From the NCBI GenBank assembly GCA_003508835.1, contig PUFA01000007.1, positions 16,515,001 to 16,579,000 of the forward strand: a stretch of 64,000 nucleotides of DNA, read 5' to 3'. This document shows, piece by piece, positions 1 to 10,659 of this stretch. A program made the position numbers and the translations under genes. How positions within the stretch are numbered: position 1 is the first letter of the stretch; every line of letters begins with the position of its first letter. Source of the stretch: Eonycteris spelaea. Its lineage: Eukaryota; Chordata; Mammalia; Chiroptera; Pteropodidae. The notes beneath the pieces are model-generated. The model was not told the DNA's origin, made no database searches, and saw only the letters and a list, made by a program, of their open reading frames with translations.

Positions 1-105
1 ATTTTATAGTTTTCTACATTTCTGAAAATATGTAACTGCTTTTTATATTTTTTCCATTTTGCCCTACATTTTACTTTAATAAATATAACTTTTCAAATTT
101 TGCAA

Positions 106-857
106 CAGTAGTCCCCTCTTATTTGGACTTTGTGAGTTTCTAAGTTTCAGTTGCCCGTCACAGTGCAAAAATATTAAATGGAAATTTTTAGAAATAAACA
201 ATTCATAAGTTTTAAATTGCACACCATTCTGAGCAGCATGATGAAATCTCGTGCAGTCCTACTCATTCCTCCCAGGACACGAATTATCCCTCCGTCCTGC
301 ATCTCCATGCTGTAGATGCTCCCATTACTCTTTTAGCTGTCTTGGTTATCAGATCAGTTGTCAATGTATCGCAGGGCTTGTGTTTAAGAAACCCTTACTG
401 TATTTAATAATGGTCCCAAAGCACAAGAATAGTAATGCTGGTAATTCAGACATGCAGAAGAGAAACTATTAAATGCTTCAAGTTAAAAGGTGGAAATTGA
501 ATTGAATAAGAAAAGAAAAAAATCACATGCTAAGGTTGCTAAGATCTACAGTAAGAACAAATCTTTCATTCGTAAAATTATGAGGAAAGGAAGAAAAGGG
601 AATTCATGTCAGTTTTGGTGTCACACCTTGAACTGCCAAAGTTATGGCCACAGTGTGTAATAAGTTCTTAGTTAAGATGGAAGAGGCATTAAATTTATGG
701 GTGGAAGACATGAACAGAAAACGTGTTCTGATTGAAGGCAACATGTGGCACCATAAAGCATTGAGCCTGTACGAAGACATCAGCAAAGGATCCCCTAACA
801 CAAGTGACTCTGAGGCTTTTCTGCAAGTAAAGGTGATAACACAGATAGAGGATTAAG
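106..857 (+). mobile_element. TcMar-Tigger DNA transposon, 3'-truncated
   Basis: The left end begins with CAGTAGTCCCC, the Tigger-type terminal repeat. A 5' untranslated part with TTCATAAGTTTTAAATTG and GATGAAATCTCG follows, then the start of the transposase gene near 412. Similarity is lost at about 840-857, well before the catalytic DDE region, and no right terminal repeat is seen. The copy is a dead fragment. Its first ~380 bases match the separate short Tigger at 30121-30614. Family assignment is from memory of the consensus. Confidence is high for Tigger and lower for the subfamily. Confidence 0.85.
412..857 (+). pseudogene. Tigger transposase N-terminal remnant (broken)
   Basis: In the intact family this gene encodes a pogo/Tigger transposase. 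Its N-terminal CENP-B-type helix-turn-helix domains bind the element ends, and a DDE domain cuts DNA in the nucleus. Here the reading starts at ATG 412 (MVPKHKNSNAGNSDM) and stops after 21 codons. Similarity continues in shifted frames (KKKSHAKVAKIYSKN-like, ~510-570). It then runs open at 644-856 with KMEEALNLWVEDMNRKRV and HHKALSLYEDISKGSP, typical of the second DNA-binding domain. The DDE domain is absent. Several stops and frameshifts rule out a domesticated TIGD-type gene. The ORF on the opposite strand at 604-801 is its antisense shadow. Confidence 0.85.
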
Positions 858-1284
858 TTTGGCATTTTATCATTTCACATCATCACTAGAAGGGCAAGTA
901 TTGTACAATGAGATATTTTGACAGAGAGAAAGAGAGAGAGAGCACATTTACATATCTTTTATTACAATACAATAATTTTTCACTTAACATCATCAGTAGG
1001 TTCTTGGAAACTGCAACTTTACATGGCATATAATAAAATTGATTTTTTCACAGCCTAATTGATAATAAACAAGAGTTAAGTTCCTATAACTAAAAGACAA
1101 AATTTAGTTTTAGATTATGACTGACATCTTCCCTTAAAAATTAAAAGAATTCCCTAATGAAAAAATTGTGCAAAAGCTATTTAACTTCTACTAACATGTT
1201 ATAATGATAAAAACAAAATTAAGAATTAAAGTACAAACTTTTAAATAATTTTAAATAATTTACATTTTAAATAATTTACATAAA
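858..1284. other. Unassigned AT-rich DNA
   Basis: No gene or clear repeat is visible. There is a short (GA)n run at about 922-942 and A/T-rich sequence with repeated TTTAAATAATTTA words at 1240-1280. Confidence 0.5.
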
Positions 1285-1440
1285 TTACCTTATTTAATCC
1301 TCCAAAAGTGCTATGTTGGTCACTATGATTGTACCAATTTCAGGAAGAAAAAAAAAAAGAACCATAAAGAGCTAAAACAAATTGTGTAAGATAATTTATA
1401 ATTAGTAAGAGGTGTATCAAGAATCGTACTTCTGTTTGAT
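1285..1440 (-). repeat. MIR SINE fragment, reverse
   Basis: TTATTTAATCCTCCAAAAGTGC, then a degenerate 'fraction-of-AT, pattern of tttcaggaag...aattgtgtaagataa' core, then GTATCAAGAATCGTACTTCTG. The order follows the reverse complement of the MIR consensus (3' tail first, tRNA-like head last). The copy is old, and a poly-A run at 1348-1360 interrupts the core. Confidence 0.6.
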
Positions 1441-2540
1441 TCATTTCAGACATATGGTTTGTCATACACAGAAAATTGGGTGCATGATGCTTCATGTAAG
1501 TCACAATTATAAAAAAATTATTATAGGAAAACATCAAAATAGAACCATTCACCTATTAAAGGGAAAACAAATATTTGCAAAACACCTTTGCATTTTAACT
1601 TGAAATTTTATAGCTTCCCAGAACACAAAATATTAATAAAAGTTGTTACAAGAAGCAAACATTATTACTAAATGAATATTACATCACTTTATGATTTTTT
1701 CCATTGGAACTATCAGTTACAAGCCATTAGTTTATGTGTAACTTTGATTTTAATGTATTTGACCTGATATTCCTTATTTTTTATATAAATTACTTGAGAT
1801 ATAAAAATATACACATTTTCATCTTTAACATTTATGGAATTTTTTTTTAAAATCTAAACTATGCTTTAAACCTTCATCTTTAAAATGGAGGGTTAGTGAA
1901 TCTACTTCCAAATTTTTAGATTTATTGGTAATAGAGTTCAATCAGATAGCATATGTGAAGGTGTTATGTTTGGATTCCTATGATTTACAATTCTTGCACT
2001 TATTTTCAGTTCACTCTGTTTCACTGCCCAAAATGCTATGGCATAAGTAATTGAAATATGTGTCTTAAATGTCCACCAATTACCCTTTTAAGCAGCCAAA
2101 ATATTCTACAGTTTCAAAACATTCATCCCACAACGGCACAAACAAATCCATGTTAGCAGTCAACTCTTACACATACAATTGCACACAGACACAATTATAA
2201 CTCATTCATTCATGTATACATAATTCTAAGTGAAACATTCAGGCAACAGCAAATCTAGCCAATTTGACAATAGCCCAATAGCTAAGAATCACTAAAAAGT
2301 TTTATGTTTCCCTGAATTTTATTACACTAAAAATTTAGGCTAGATTTACTTATAAAGATGGAAGTTAAGTGCATTTTAGTGCTTTAGACATGTCTTTTTC
2401 TTTCCAAGAAATACCCCACTGGGTCATAAAACTCTCAGTATTTGGCTGAGCATATATAAGTTATACACAAAAAGAGATTGCCATTTTCAACCACTAATAT
2501 TCTTCTAAATAACTCCAACATAATAAGCTTTACCATCTCC
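1441..2540. other. Unassigned AT-rich DNA
   Basis: No gene, terminal repeat or clear repeat core is visible. Open frames are short and lack recognisable motifs. Confidence 0.5.
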
Positions 2541-2610
2541 AGGGTTTTCTTTTTATCTGAATATCTTAATGACCCAGGATTTTCTTTTTATCTGAATATC
2601 TTAGTGACTG
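2541..2610. repeat. 35-bp tandem duplication, two copies
   Basis: Copies at 2541-2575 and 2576-2610 share GGNTTTTCTTTTTATCTGAA and differ at only about four positions. This is a local slippage or repair duplication, younger than the surrounding old repeats. Confidence 0.9.
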
Positions 2611-2639
2611 AGTTTTTAGGTGGCTGACCTAGTGGAAAA

Positions 2640-2830
2640 GCACTGCTGGAGGAGACAGAAAGCTGTAGCATTTGGGCTAGGATTGTTTCAAAATGACTGC
2701 TTTGTTATCTGTAATATGGGGCTATGATGCCTTCCTCAAAAGCCTTTTTGTGGCTGGCGTGAGATGAGGTATATGAAAGAACTCTACAAATGTAATGAGT
2801 TACAATTATCATTTTCATTACTGCAGTGTT
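2640..2830 (+). repeat. MIR SINE, forward
   Basis: Shows the MIR order: the AGCACTGCTGGAG head region, then TTGTTATCTGTAATATGGGG (the consensus TCATCTGTAAAATGGGG box), then GATGAGGTATATGAAAG and a CATTATTACT-like tail. It is diverged but collinear over nearly the whole element. Confidence 0.7.
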
Positions 2831-4303
2831 TGGCAACAAAAAGTAGAAATAGCATGATTGATTAGTTTTTGAAAAAACCTCTGCCCCTTTTTTCTTTTTT
2901 GTTCTCACAGATTCCAGAAATCATGGTGATATTTCTTGAAATTGCCACATATTTGGTATAATTATCTTCCAAAATATCATGGAAGATTAGCTTTTACCAT
3001 CCTCAACAAACCATGTTTAATTTTTGTTTTCCTTAATCTTCAGTTGTGACTTTTAAAGTTCTACAATATAATGGAGGCAAAAATTAATACAATTGACTCT
3101 TCAAATCATGAACTAATTGTTTAAGTCTTCACATATGGAGACTCTCTCTTTTTGTTACAGCATTCTACAATGGCTAGAATACAGGACATTCAATCAAAAC
3201 CATTCAATAACAACTCAGATATAGATGGGAGTGTGAGTGAACACATATTGTAATGAATAAGCTATTATTCCTCTATGTCTGAATGTAAAGACTAATCTTT
3301 GAATTATAGAGAATGGTATAATGGAATGAAGTTTTAACTAATTACAGAAAGTCTGGCAAAATAAAGTAGCAACCATGAGGGAAAATGTAAATGGATAATA
3401 GCTATATAAAATAATAATAATTTCATTTGTGGTCAAAAGCAAAATATGAATTAAAACATATGGCAACAGTTATGGGTAAGGTAAGAATATATCCTGGTGT
3501 TCTGAAGTCCTTTTATAGTATAGGACAATGATAAAATGATTGATTATATTTTGATAAGAAAATATACATGTTATAATTTCTCAGATAACAATAGAAATAG
3601 AATAAATGTATTCTATATTCCATATATAAATGTATTCTATATTATATAGAATAAATGTATTCTATATTAAATTCAATTGCAAAAAATGAATTTAAAATTT
3701 TTCAATCAATACAAAAAAAGGCAAAAGGAAAGAAAAAGAAATATAGAACATGCAAGACATATGAGAAAGCACAATATATGATGAAAGTTACCAAAATATA
3801 CGAGAAATTATATAAACACGCAGAGTAAATCCTCAGATTTAAATACAAAGATTATCACAAAGCAAAATCCAACCTTATGGTTGTTTCAATAGACAAAGAA
3901 AACATGCACACAGACATAATAACACACACCGACACACACATTTTAAGTGAAATGAAGTTACAATTTAACCAGGAAATAATAAAATAATGTTAGAATTGTT
4001 CTATTAATGTCATATAAAATAATATTTATCGAACATTATTATAAATAAAGAGGATCACTATATAATAAATTTACCAGGGATATATTGCAATCTAAAAATG
4101 CATATGACTCTGACATCTCTCTTTTGAAAGAAAATTAATCAAAATACATTTAAAAGTTGACAAAATGTCTCCATGACAGATTTTTCATGTTCCTCTATAT
4201 AACTGACAGAACAAGCAACAAATGTAACTATAACTCTATAAAAAACAATAAGAAACCAAGCCAAGATACAGATTTCAGAAGCATAGCTAACAACCTTTAT
4301 CTT
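2831..4303. other. Unassigned AT-rich DNA
   Basis: Intergenic-type sequence with no gene seen. It holds the 25-bp tandem repeat at 3603-3668 (listed separately) and a CA-rich patch at about 3900-3942. Confidence 0.5.
3603..3668. repeat. 25-bp tandem repeat, ~2.6 copies
   Basis: AAATGTATTCTATATT occurs at 3603, 3628 and 3653, exactly 25 bases apart, with variable spacer bases between. A minisatellite-like AT-rich repeat. Confidence 0.9.
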
Positions 4304-4323
4304 CACACACACACACACACACA
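4304..4323. repeat. (CA)10 microsatellite
   Basis: A pure CA run of ten units. It creates the valine/cysteine run in a spurious minus-strand frame. Confidence 0.95.
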
Positions 4324-4479
4324 TTTCTAACAGCCATAAACATTAGGCTGTTAAGATTAACAAGCCAATAGATTTAGAATAGTTACTAAAGCCTTTTGAA
4401 ATAATTTACATTAAATAAATGATCTCTATTATTATAACTATTCTGGTTTCAAAATACTTCTGTGGACTGTTTCCTACTT

Positions 4480-4740
4480 ATTTTTCTAAGCTTTCCTCTT
4501 GTCAATTCATCTCTTGACTTAAGTATTCAAGCAGGTTTCTATAAAGTTTATAGATCTCTGTAATCACATTTTATTTCATGCTCCTTTAACTTTGTCTTTT
4601 CAGATCCCTCTGCCTGGATATTCTAAATTACTCCTATTCTTTTATACCGTGTATTATGATTCAGCCTTATACTTCTTTTTTTTTCCTTTTAATCAGCCTG
4701 CTCATGCATACCTTCATACCATTGCAAGTGACTTGATAGA
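4480..4740 (+). repeat. Probable L2 LINE fragment
   Basis: Pyrimidine-rich sequence includes ATCCCTCTGCCTGGATATTC, close to the L2 3'-region phrase CCCTCTGCCTGGAAC, followed by a diverged TTCTTCATAG-like section. The rest is weak, so this is only a likely assignment. Confidence 0.45.
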
Positions 4741-4902
4741 AATGCCCTTCTAATACCTAATTTACCAAATAACTCCTAATAGTAACAGTTCATTTAAGTT
4801 GATGCTCAATTGCATAAAACAAGTTTTTTTGATTTGCTCCATCTCTGAGCTAAATTTCTATTCTTAGTACCCACACTGCTCCCAAATTTAGAAAACTTAG
4901 TT

Positions 4903-4914
4903 CACGCGTGCGCG

Positions 4915-4950
<36 letters not shown>
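4903..4950. repeat. (CG/TG)n(CA)n alternating purine-pyrimidine tract
   Basis: 48 bases of unbroken pyrimidine-purine alternation. CACGCGTGCGCGTGCGCG is followed by about 15 CA units. It holds seven CpGs in the first 18 bases, striking in this CpG-poor AT-rich DNA. Such tracts are prone to Z-DNA. Confidence 0.95.
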
Positions 4951-4951
<1 letters not shown>

Positions 4952-5959
4952 TTCTATTTCCTAGATCCTTCCTTCCCCTCATGTCCAAGCCCACCCTTCT
5001 CTTTTAATTAAACATTTGTTTTTTATATTAATTATTTACTCATCTGTTTTTCCTCCTCGAGCTCAATAAGTTTACTTCTCATACCTGAAGCTACCTCTGA
5101 TTATTTGGAACATCGGCTTAACTAAAATACATTCGTCCTTTCATAAGAACAGTGAAAAATACACATATACTTTCTTACCAAATATATGAAACCATGTTTA
5201 GTGTATGTTTATAACATGAATAAATTACATTACTTAGGTGGCAAATTTCTAAGGAAATAACAAAATCAGCGATACTTTAAATATTCCTTTAGAAACACTT
5301 ACTACATATTAAATCATTCAGTAGTTATCTAGGTCTTGTGTGCCAACTGTTCCTTCAGTCATTAGTTTTATCTTTATTCTTCTGATTTCTCAAAGATATA
5401 ATAATAATGTGATAATCCCTTGTCTCTGCCGCTTATATTATTACCCTGCTTACCTTGTACTCTTATTCCACGTAGTTTTAATTATGATTTTAAGATAGGC
5501 GTAGCTGAAATTGGAGAAAGTGAAATTTTCATGATTTTTAAAAAGATATTGCAAAGGTATGTCTGAGTTTGCTAGATAAAAGAAGCAAATTCATTTTGAT
5601 TCATCAATGATAATTACTTCTCCAGTTAAAGTGTATTGAAATAGTTGGGAACATTTCGTTATTATTCTCAAGTAGGAAATTGTGCTCTTTAAAATGCTAG
5701 ATTTTAATTTAGAAATAATGCCAGATCCTATGTCTCTGTGAACATTAGGACAGAGAAAATCAATAGCTTCTAACAGGGTGATATGTCACCTGAGAAAAGT
5801 CATCTTTACTGTGATACTGTGCCAAATATATTAACTAATTTTCCTTTTATTTTGGACCAAAACCATAATTAAGTTTATAAACCTATGACAGTTGGTATGG
5901 TTTAAATTTAGTTACCCTCAGGCAGAAGTTTGGAGGATTATATATTTAGTTGATTTTGC
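4951..5959. other. Unassigned AT-rich DNA
   Basis: No gene or confident repeat is visible. Pyrimidine-rich at 4960-5060, otherwise featureless. Confidence 0.5.
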
Positions 5960-6860
5960 TAATATATATAAAACATCAATAGTTCCATTTATCCCTGTAT
6001 TCACTCTTAAACCTCTCTCTCCCTTGTCCATCACAATAAAGATTAATTATATACACCCACTTGCTCAAACCAAAAACCCAAGGATCATCTTTAGTTTTTC
6101 ATATTCCTTTACATATCACATTCATTAGTAAGTTGTTGGCTCTACCTCTTAATACATACTGTATTTCATAGTTTCTTTTTATGTACATGACTACCACTTT
6201 AGCACAGGGTACTATCATCTCTCACCCCATTACACCTGACTCTCGACTACTCTCCATGAGCCTCTGTATGCCGATGTAATAATTACCTTTATGTATAAAT
6301 AATTAAGTCACCGAATGCTCCAGTCTACAATTTTCTAATGACTTCTTAACACGTTTAAGATATAATTAAAAACTCCCTATCAAGCCAACAAAGGACTTAA
6401 CACGACCTGGGTCTTGCCCACCCATTTCATTTTATTCTGTCCGCCTCTTGCCAACAACAGTTAGGTAAGTCACACCAGTGTTCTTTCTGTTTCTTGAACA
6501 TGTACAGCTCATTCTCATTTATGCCCTTCCTATTCCCTCTAAAAAGAATGCTTTTCACCCGGATATTCCCTTTGCCTGTTCTTTCTCAAATGTTAACACT
6601 TCAGAGAATTTTTTTCTGGTGACTCCATCTAAAGTAACCTCCTAGCACACACAGCGCAGCCCATTTCTTTACTACATCAACCTGTTTTCTTTCATACATA
6701 GTGCATTTGACTATGTGAAGTCAGTATCATCCCTCTTCATTGTCGGTATCTCCTCTGTTCGAAACCTTGCTTGTCTAGGTACCACTTTATCTGGAAGCTT
6801 AGGATAATGTCTTGCACATGGCAGAAGAGAATCAAACATATTTTTAATTAATGAAGTCCA
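5960..6860 (+). repeat. L2 LINE 3' portion, forward
   Basis: About 900 bases are collinear with L2. Landmarks in order are ACCCACTTGCTCAAACCAAA, CCCAAGGATCATCTTTAG, GTTGGCTCTACCTCTTAA, TACTATCATCTCTCACC, a 'cctccctgccaa'-type stretch, ATTCCCTTTGCCTGTTCTTT, TGGTGACTCCATCTAAAGTA, and a 3' end with TCTTGCACATGGCAGAAG. In the intact LINE this is the end of the reverse-transcriptase ORF plus the short 3' UTR. Here it carries many stops. The frame at 5892-6128 is a chance opening inside it. Confidence 0.85.
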
Positions 6861-7567
6861 TTATTTTTGATAAAAGTTGTAATTGAACTTGATCTTTGTC
6901 AATAGAAAGTATAGTTATTACATGAAAAATCTATGATTCTGAAAAATTCTGAAAAACATTGAAATCTCAATTTATATATCCCCCCAAATGAAAACCTATA
7001 AATACATTTGACTTTCTCAGTGTAGGAATAATAGACCTAGGATATTGCTGCTTCCTTGAAACTTTGATTTCATTTCTATTCATAGAGAAGAAAATCATCA
7101 TATAATACAGAGCATAACACTTTACTAGATTTGAAAATTGTTAATAAACCTAAAACCTTGGAAAAGTAGCAGAGAGCCTAATCATGTAGAACATGGTGAA
7201 ACAGATGTTCCCTAACATACAATGTATTGTGTACCCTGTCACATTTTATTGCAGCGAGGGCATTTGAATGACAAGACTTGGCTTTTTTGGAGGTCTGGCA
7301 GGTGATAACAAACAGGATTGTGGGATGCCTCTCTTAGGATGGAAATATGAGTGATTATAGTCCAAAAGTTCTAGTTCCCAGTTGTTCCCACTCCTAACAT
7401 TGAGTTTCTATGACACTGGAATTGCTCAGTGTTATAAAATAACAGACAAAATTGCCAAAAAGAATCACATTTTTAGCAAATACTATGCAAATAAAGCTGA
7501 GATAGCATGTGAAAGAAAACTTCACTTTGCATGATCGATTGAACTCTAAAGAAACTCAGATCAGGTT
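6861..7567. other. Unassigned AT-rich DNA
   Basis: No gene or repeat recognised. A slightly less AT-rich patch at 7250-7440 carries no motif I can name. Confidence 0.5.
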
Positions 7568-7706
7568 TTTAAGTTCTACTGGTGTATAACTGATACACAA
7601 AAAATTTCACATATTTAATGTATACATCTACATGACTTTGGACATATGCAAACACCCATGACATCAGCACAATTAAGATACTAAATGTATCCATCATTTT
7701 AAAAAA

Positions 7707-7742
7707 TGTGTGTGTATGTGTGTATGTGTGTGTGTGTGTGTG
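7707..7742. repeat. (TG)n microsatellite
   Basis: Imperfect TGTGTATG units lead into a pure TG run. It lies inside the 3' UTR of L1 copy A. Confidence 0.9.
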
Positions 7743-8046
7743 ATAGTGGTGGTGATAAGAACACTTAACATGAAACTGTCCCCTAAACTCATCTTTTTAG
7801 CTTTATTGATATATTATTGACATGTAATATTTAAGTGTACAACATAATGACAATACCTATGTGGAAAGAAATGATTAGACATTAAGGTGTTAAAACCTCC
7901 ATTTCCTCACATGATTACCATTTGTGTGTATGTGATGATAACATATAAGACTTACTATCTTAACAGCTTTCAAATTTATAATACAATATTGTTAATTATA
8001 ATCATCATGCTATGCATGATATCTCCAGGACTTATTCTTCTTCATT

Positions 8047-8127
8047 GTATATATGTATATGTATACATGTATATGTATATGTATATATGTATGTATGTAT
8101 ACATGTGTGTGCATATACATATGTGAC
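8047..8127. repeat. (TATG/TATA)n microsatellite
   Basis: About 80 bases of mixed TATATG and TATG units. It sits at the junction between 3'-UTR-like and ORF2-like sequence of L1 copy A, so part of the L1 may have been replaced by repeat expansion. Confidence 0.9.
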
Positions 8128-8398
8128 ATTCCCTTTATGCACTCATCCTTCAGTGGACAGTTAGGTTGTTTCTATGCCTTAGCTATTGTAAATAGTGCTT
8201 CAGTGAACATGAGGTTGCAGTTATGTCTTTGAGATAGTGACTTAATTTCCTCTGGACAGACACCCAGAAGTAGGATTGCTGGATCATATGGTATTTCTAT
8301 TTTTAACTTTGTTGCAGAACCTCCCTACTGTTTTTCATAGTGGCTGTACTAATTTGCATTCTCACCAACTTGCACAAGGCTCTAAACATATTTTAAAG

Positions 8399-9190
8399 TA
8401 TATCTACTGTATTATTAGCTGTAAGTTCTGTAGGGGACGTAGATCTGTAGAACCATTTATCTTATGTAACTGAAACTTTATACCCATTGAGCCATAATTC
8501 TCCCTCTTTCACTCCCAGTCAACTACCATTCTATTCCTTGCTTCTATGAGTTTGTCTATTTTAGGATACTCATATAAGTGTAATCATGCAGTATTTGTCC
8601 TTCTTTGACTAGCTTATTTAACCTAGCATAATGTAGTCTCCTCCCAATTCATCCATGTTGTCACAAATAGCAGAATTTCTTTTTTTAAGGCCGGATAATA
8701 TTTCATTGTATGTATATATCACATTTTCTTTACCCTTTCATCTGTTGACTGATATTTGGGTTGTTTCTATACCTTGGCTATTGTCAACACTGATGCAACT
8801 CAATTGAAGGTGCAGATATCTTTTTGAAATACAGATTTCAATCCATTTGGATATTTATTCAGAAGTGAGATTGCTGGATCATATGGTAGTTCTATGGACA
8901 ATTTTCTGCAGAACTGCTGTACTGTTTTCCATAGTGGCTTTATCGTTCTGTAGCCATTCTGTATTCCCATTAACAATGAATAGGGTTCTCTTTTTTCTAC
9001 ATTCATGCCAACATTTATCTTTTTGTTGTTGCTGTTGTTTGGATAATAGCCATCCGAACAGATGTGAAGTGATATTTGATTGTGGTTTTGATCTGTCTTT
9101 CCCTGATGCTTCCTGATTTTAAGTATCTTTTCATATAAGGTATGTCTTTTTGGAGACAAGTCTATTCAAGTTCTTTGTCCATCACATCAG
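8399..9190 (-). mobile_element. L1 LINE 3' end, reverse (copy B)
   Basis: A second, older-looking L1 end in the same orientation. It starts again in the 3' UTR (TAACTGAAACTTTATACCCA, CTTCTATGAGTTTGTCTATT), then TAGCATAATGTAGTCTCC, then a full run of ORF2 C-terminal sequence to about 9180. The word ATTGCTGGATCATATGGTA occurs in copy A at 8275 and again here at 8870. This shows two copies of the same L1 segment, not one continuous element. Confidence 0.85.
8800..9159 (-). pseudogene. L1 ORF2 C-terminal remnant
   Basis: Minus-strand frame of 119 codons from the end of L1 ORF2, the LINE endonuclease/reverse transcriptase that copies L1 RNA into the genome. Recognisable C-terminal phrases are ILKIRKHQG, QNHNQISLH, GYYPNNSNN, EPYSLLMGIQNG, the conserved LPYDPAISLL, and KYPNGLKSVFQKDICT. 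Neither the endonuclease nor the reverse-transcriptase domain is present, so it cannot function. The plus-strand frame at 8847-9116 is its antisense shadow. Confidence 0.85.
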
Positions 9191-10015
9191 TTGCAAGTCA
9201 AGCCAGAATTAGCTTCATTTATCCCATTCCTCTCTTGGTAATGCTTTCCCCTTTCCCAGTATGCACACTCTAATTTCTTTGAAAAAAAAAATTAAACTTG
9301 CAGTCACAAAAGAGTGAAAATAAATTATATGACCCACAGATAATTGGCTCATTATTATTACATTATTACTATAATATAGGGACCCAAAATGTCTTCTCAT
9401 GTTTTAATTTGCATCTAGTAAAATAAGCTAATCAAAATGTAAATTCACTGGACTATATAAGTTCCATCAGTGCTGATACATTAATTGCTAAGACCAAAGA
9501 CTTCTTTTTTTCTTTCTCCTCCTCTGCTCATTAGTCCATCTTTGGTGGGAATAGGTGTTTTCAAAGCAAGAATTTTAAAAAGTTGTATTTGTATAAGAGC
9601 AATGGAAGTACAGAGAGATTAAATACTGGTGGTGGTAGTGGTGGTGGTGAGGAATTAGGTAATTAACCAGAAATTGAGGGTATTAGACTGGCAAAATATA
9701 GGTTAGCAGTTCGACCACTTAACAGTAGTCCAGGGAAGATAAAGATAAGACCAGAGCTCTAAGAATCATTCTATTCTGTGAGAGTCTAGGCAATGAGGAA
9801 GGAAAAGATTATACCAGGAGGCATCATTTGCATATTTCCTTGAAGTGTGTGTAGCAGTGAGAGAATGAACAGTGCTATCTAAGGATCTGTATTCCTAAAG
9901 GAAACTTTCATCAGCATTTTTAAGATTGGAAATTACAGAACTCAAACTAGCGTATGCAAAGAAGAATGTATTGATTTATTACGTGAAAAAGTCTAGAGTT
10001 AAGCTAATGCCAGAA
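9191..10015. other. Unassigned DNA
   Basis: No gene is visible. Contains a short GGT repeat at 9627-9651 (listed separately) and nothing else recognisable. Confidence 0.5.
9627..9651. repeat. (GGT)n short repeat
   Basis: Eight imperfect GGT/AGT triplets. Confidence 0.85.
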
Positions 10016-10190
10016 AAGGTAGACTCCAAAGCCATTGATTACATTTTATTTACCTCAGTTTTTTCATCTACAAAATGGGAAAGTATTAGTATTTACTTCA
10101 TTGGGTGGTTGTGGAAATTAAGCAAATTGGCATATGTAATGTACCTATAAAAATACCTAGCACAAAATAAGTGTTAGCTATATATTTTTT
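10016..10190 (+). repeat. MIR SINE, forward
   Basis: CCTCAGTTTTTTCATCTACAAAATGGG, then TTGGGTGGTTGTGGAAATTA, then ACCTAGCACAAAATAAGTGT. These are the MIR core and 3' tail in consensus order. The tRNA-like head is lost or too diverged. Some 27 bases of the core are nearly unchanged. Confidence 0.8.
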
Positions 10191-10659
10191 TAATTAACAA
10201 AGATATTTTTCAAACCCTATAGAATAATTTTCACATTCTTTTTTTTTTCAGGAAGGGCTTTTCTAGTAAGAAACTAAATATTTTAATGAAAATAAAATAT
10301 AGAGATTACAGTTTAAAAAATAACATTTTGAATGAAAACAATAAAATATTTAGTAACTATGCTATCTTTGTGGGATCAGCTTATCTTTCTTTGGTAAAGT
10401 GTTAAGAGAGATTATAGCTCAATTTAATTTTTAAACCTGAAACATATCCTCAAAGCATTCCATTTTAAATTATGCTCCCATTTTAGTATTCAGATCATTG
10501 ATATTTACAAATATGGAGAAAACAATGTGAATGAAACAGATGTGCAGAACATATTTTACTATACATGTTGTATACCACATCAACAAATAATACAAGTAAT
10601 GAGTCAAGTAAAGAATGAAGTACATGTTCAAAGCACAAGACACAAGACTCAGTCAAGTG
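10191..10659. other. Unassigned AT-rich DNA
   Basis: No gene or clear repeat is visible. T-run at 10240-10249. Confidence 0.5.

Larger units (their letters stand above)
7568..8398 (-). mobile_element. L1 LINE 3' end, reverse (copy A)
   Basis: Read on the minus strand this is the end of L1 ORF2 followed by its 3' UTR. On the plus strand the order is the 3' UTR (GTACAACATAATGACAATA, CAGGACTTATTCTTCTTC), then ORF2 C-terminal sequence (CCTTAGCTATTGTAAATAG, ACCCAGAAGTAGGATTGCTG, CATAGTGGCTGTACTAATTT). A (TG)n at 7707-7742 and a TATG/TATA run at 8047-8127 interrupt it. The ORF at 7887-8126 is microsatellite-driven. Confidence 0.8.

Noticed and set aside
106..857. Domesticated Tigger-derived (TIGD-type) gene
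   Set aside because: Stops and frameshifts break it after 21 codons and the catalytic domain is missing.
4139..4324. Minus frame starting with a valine/cysteine repeat
   Set aside because: Its start is the (CA)10 microsatellite and the rest has no motif.
7887..8126. 79-codon plus frame rich in tyrosine and methionine
   Set aside because: Produced by the TATG/TATA microsatellite within a reversed L1 3' UTR.
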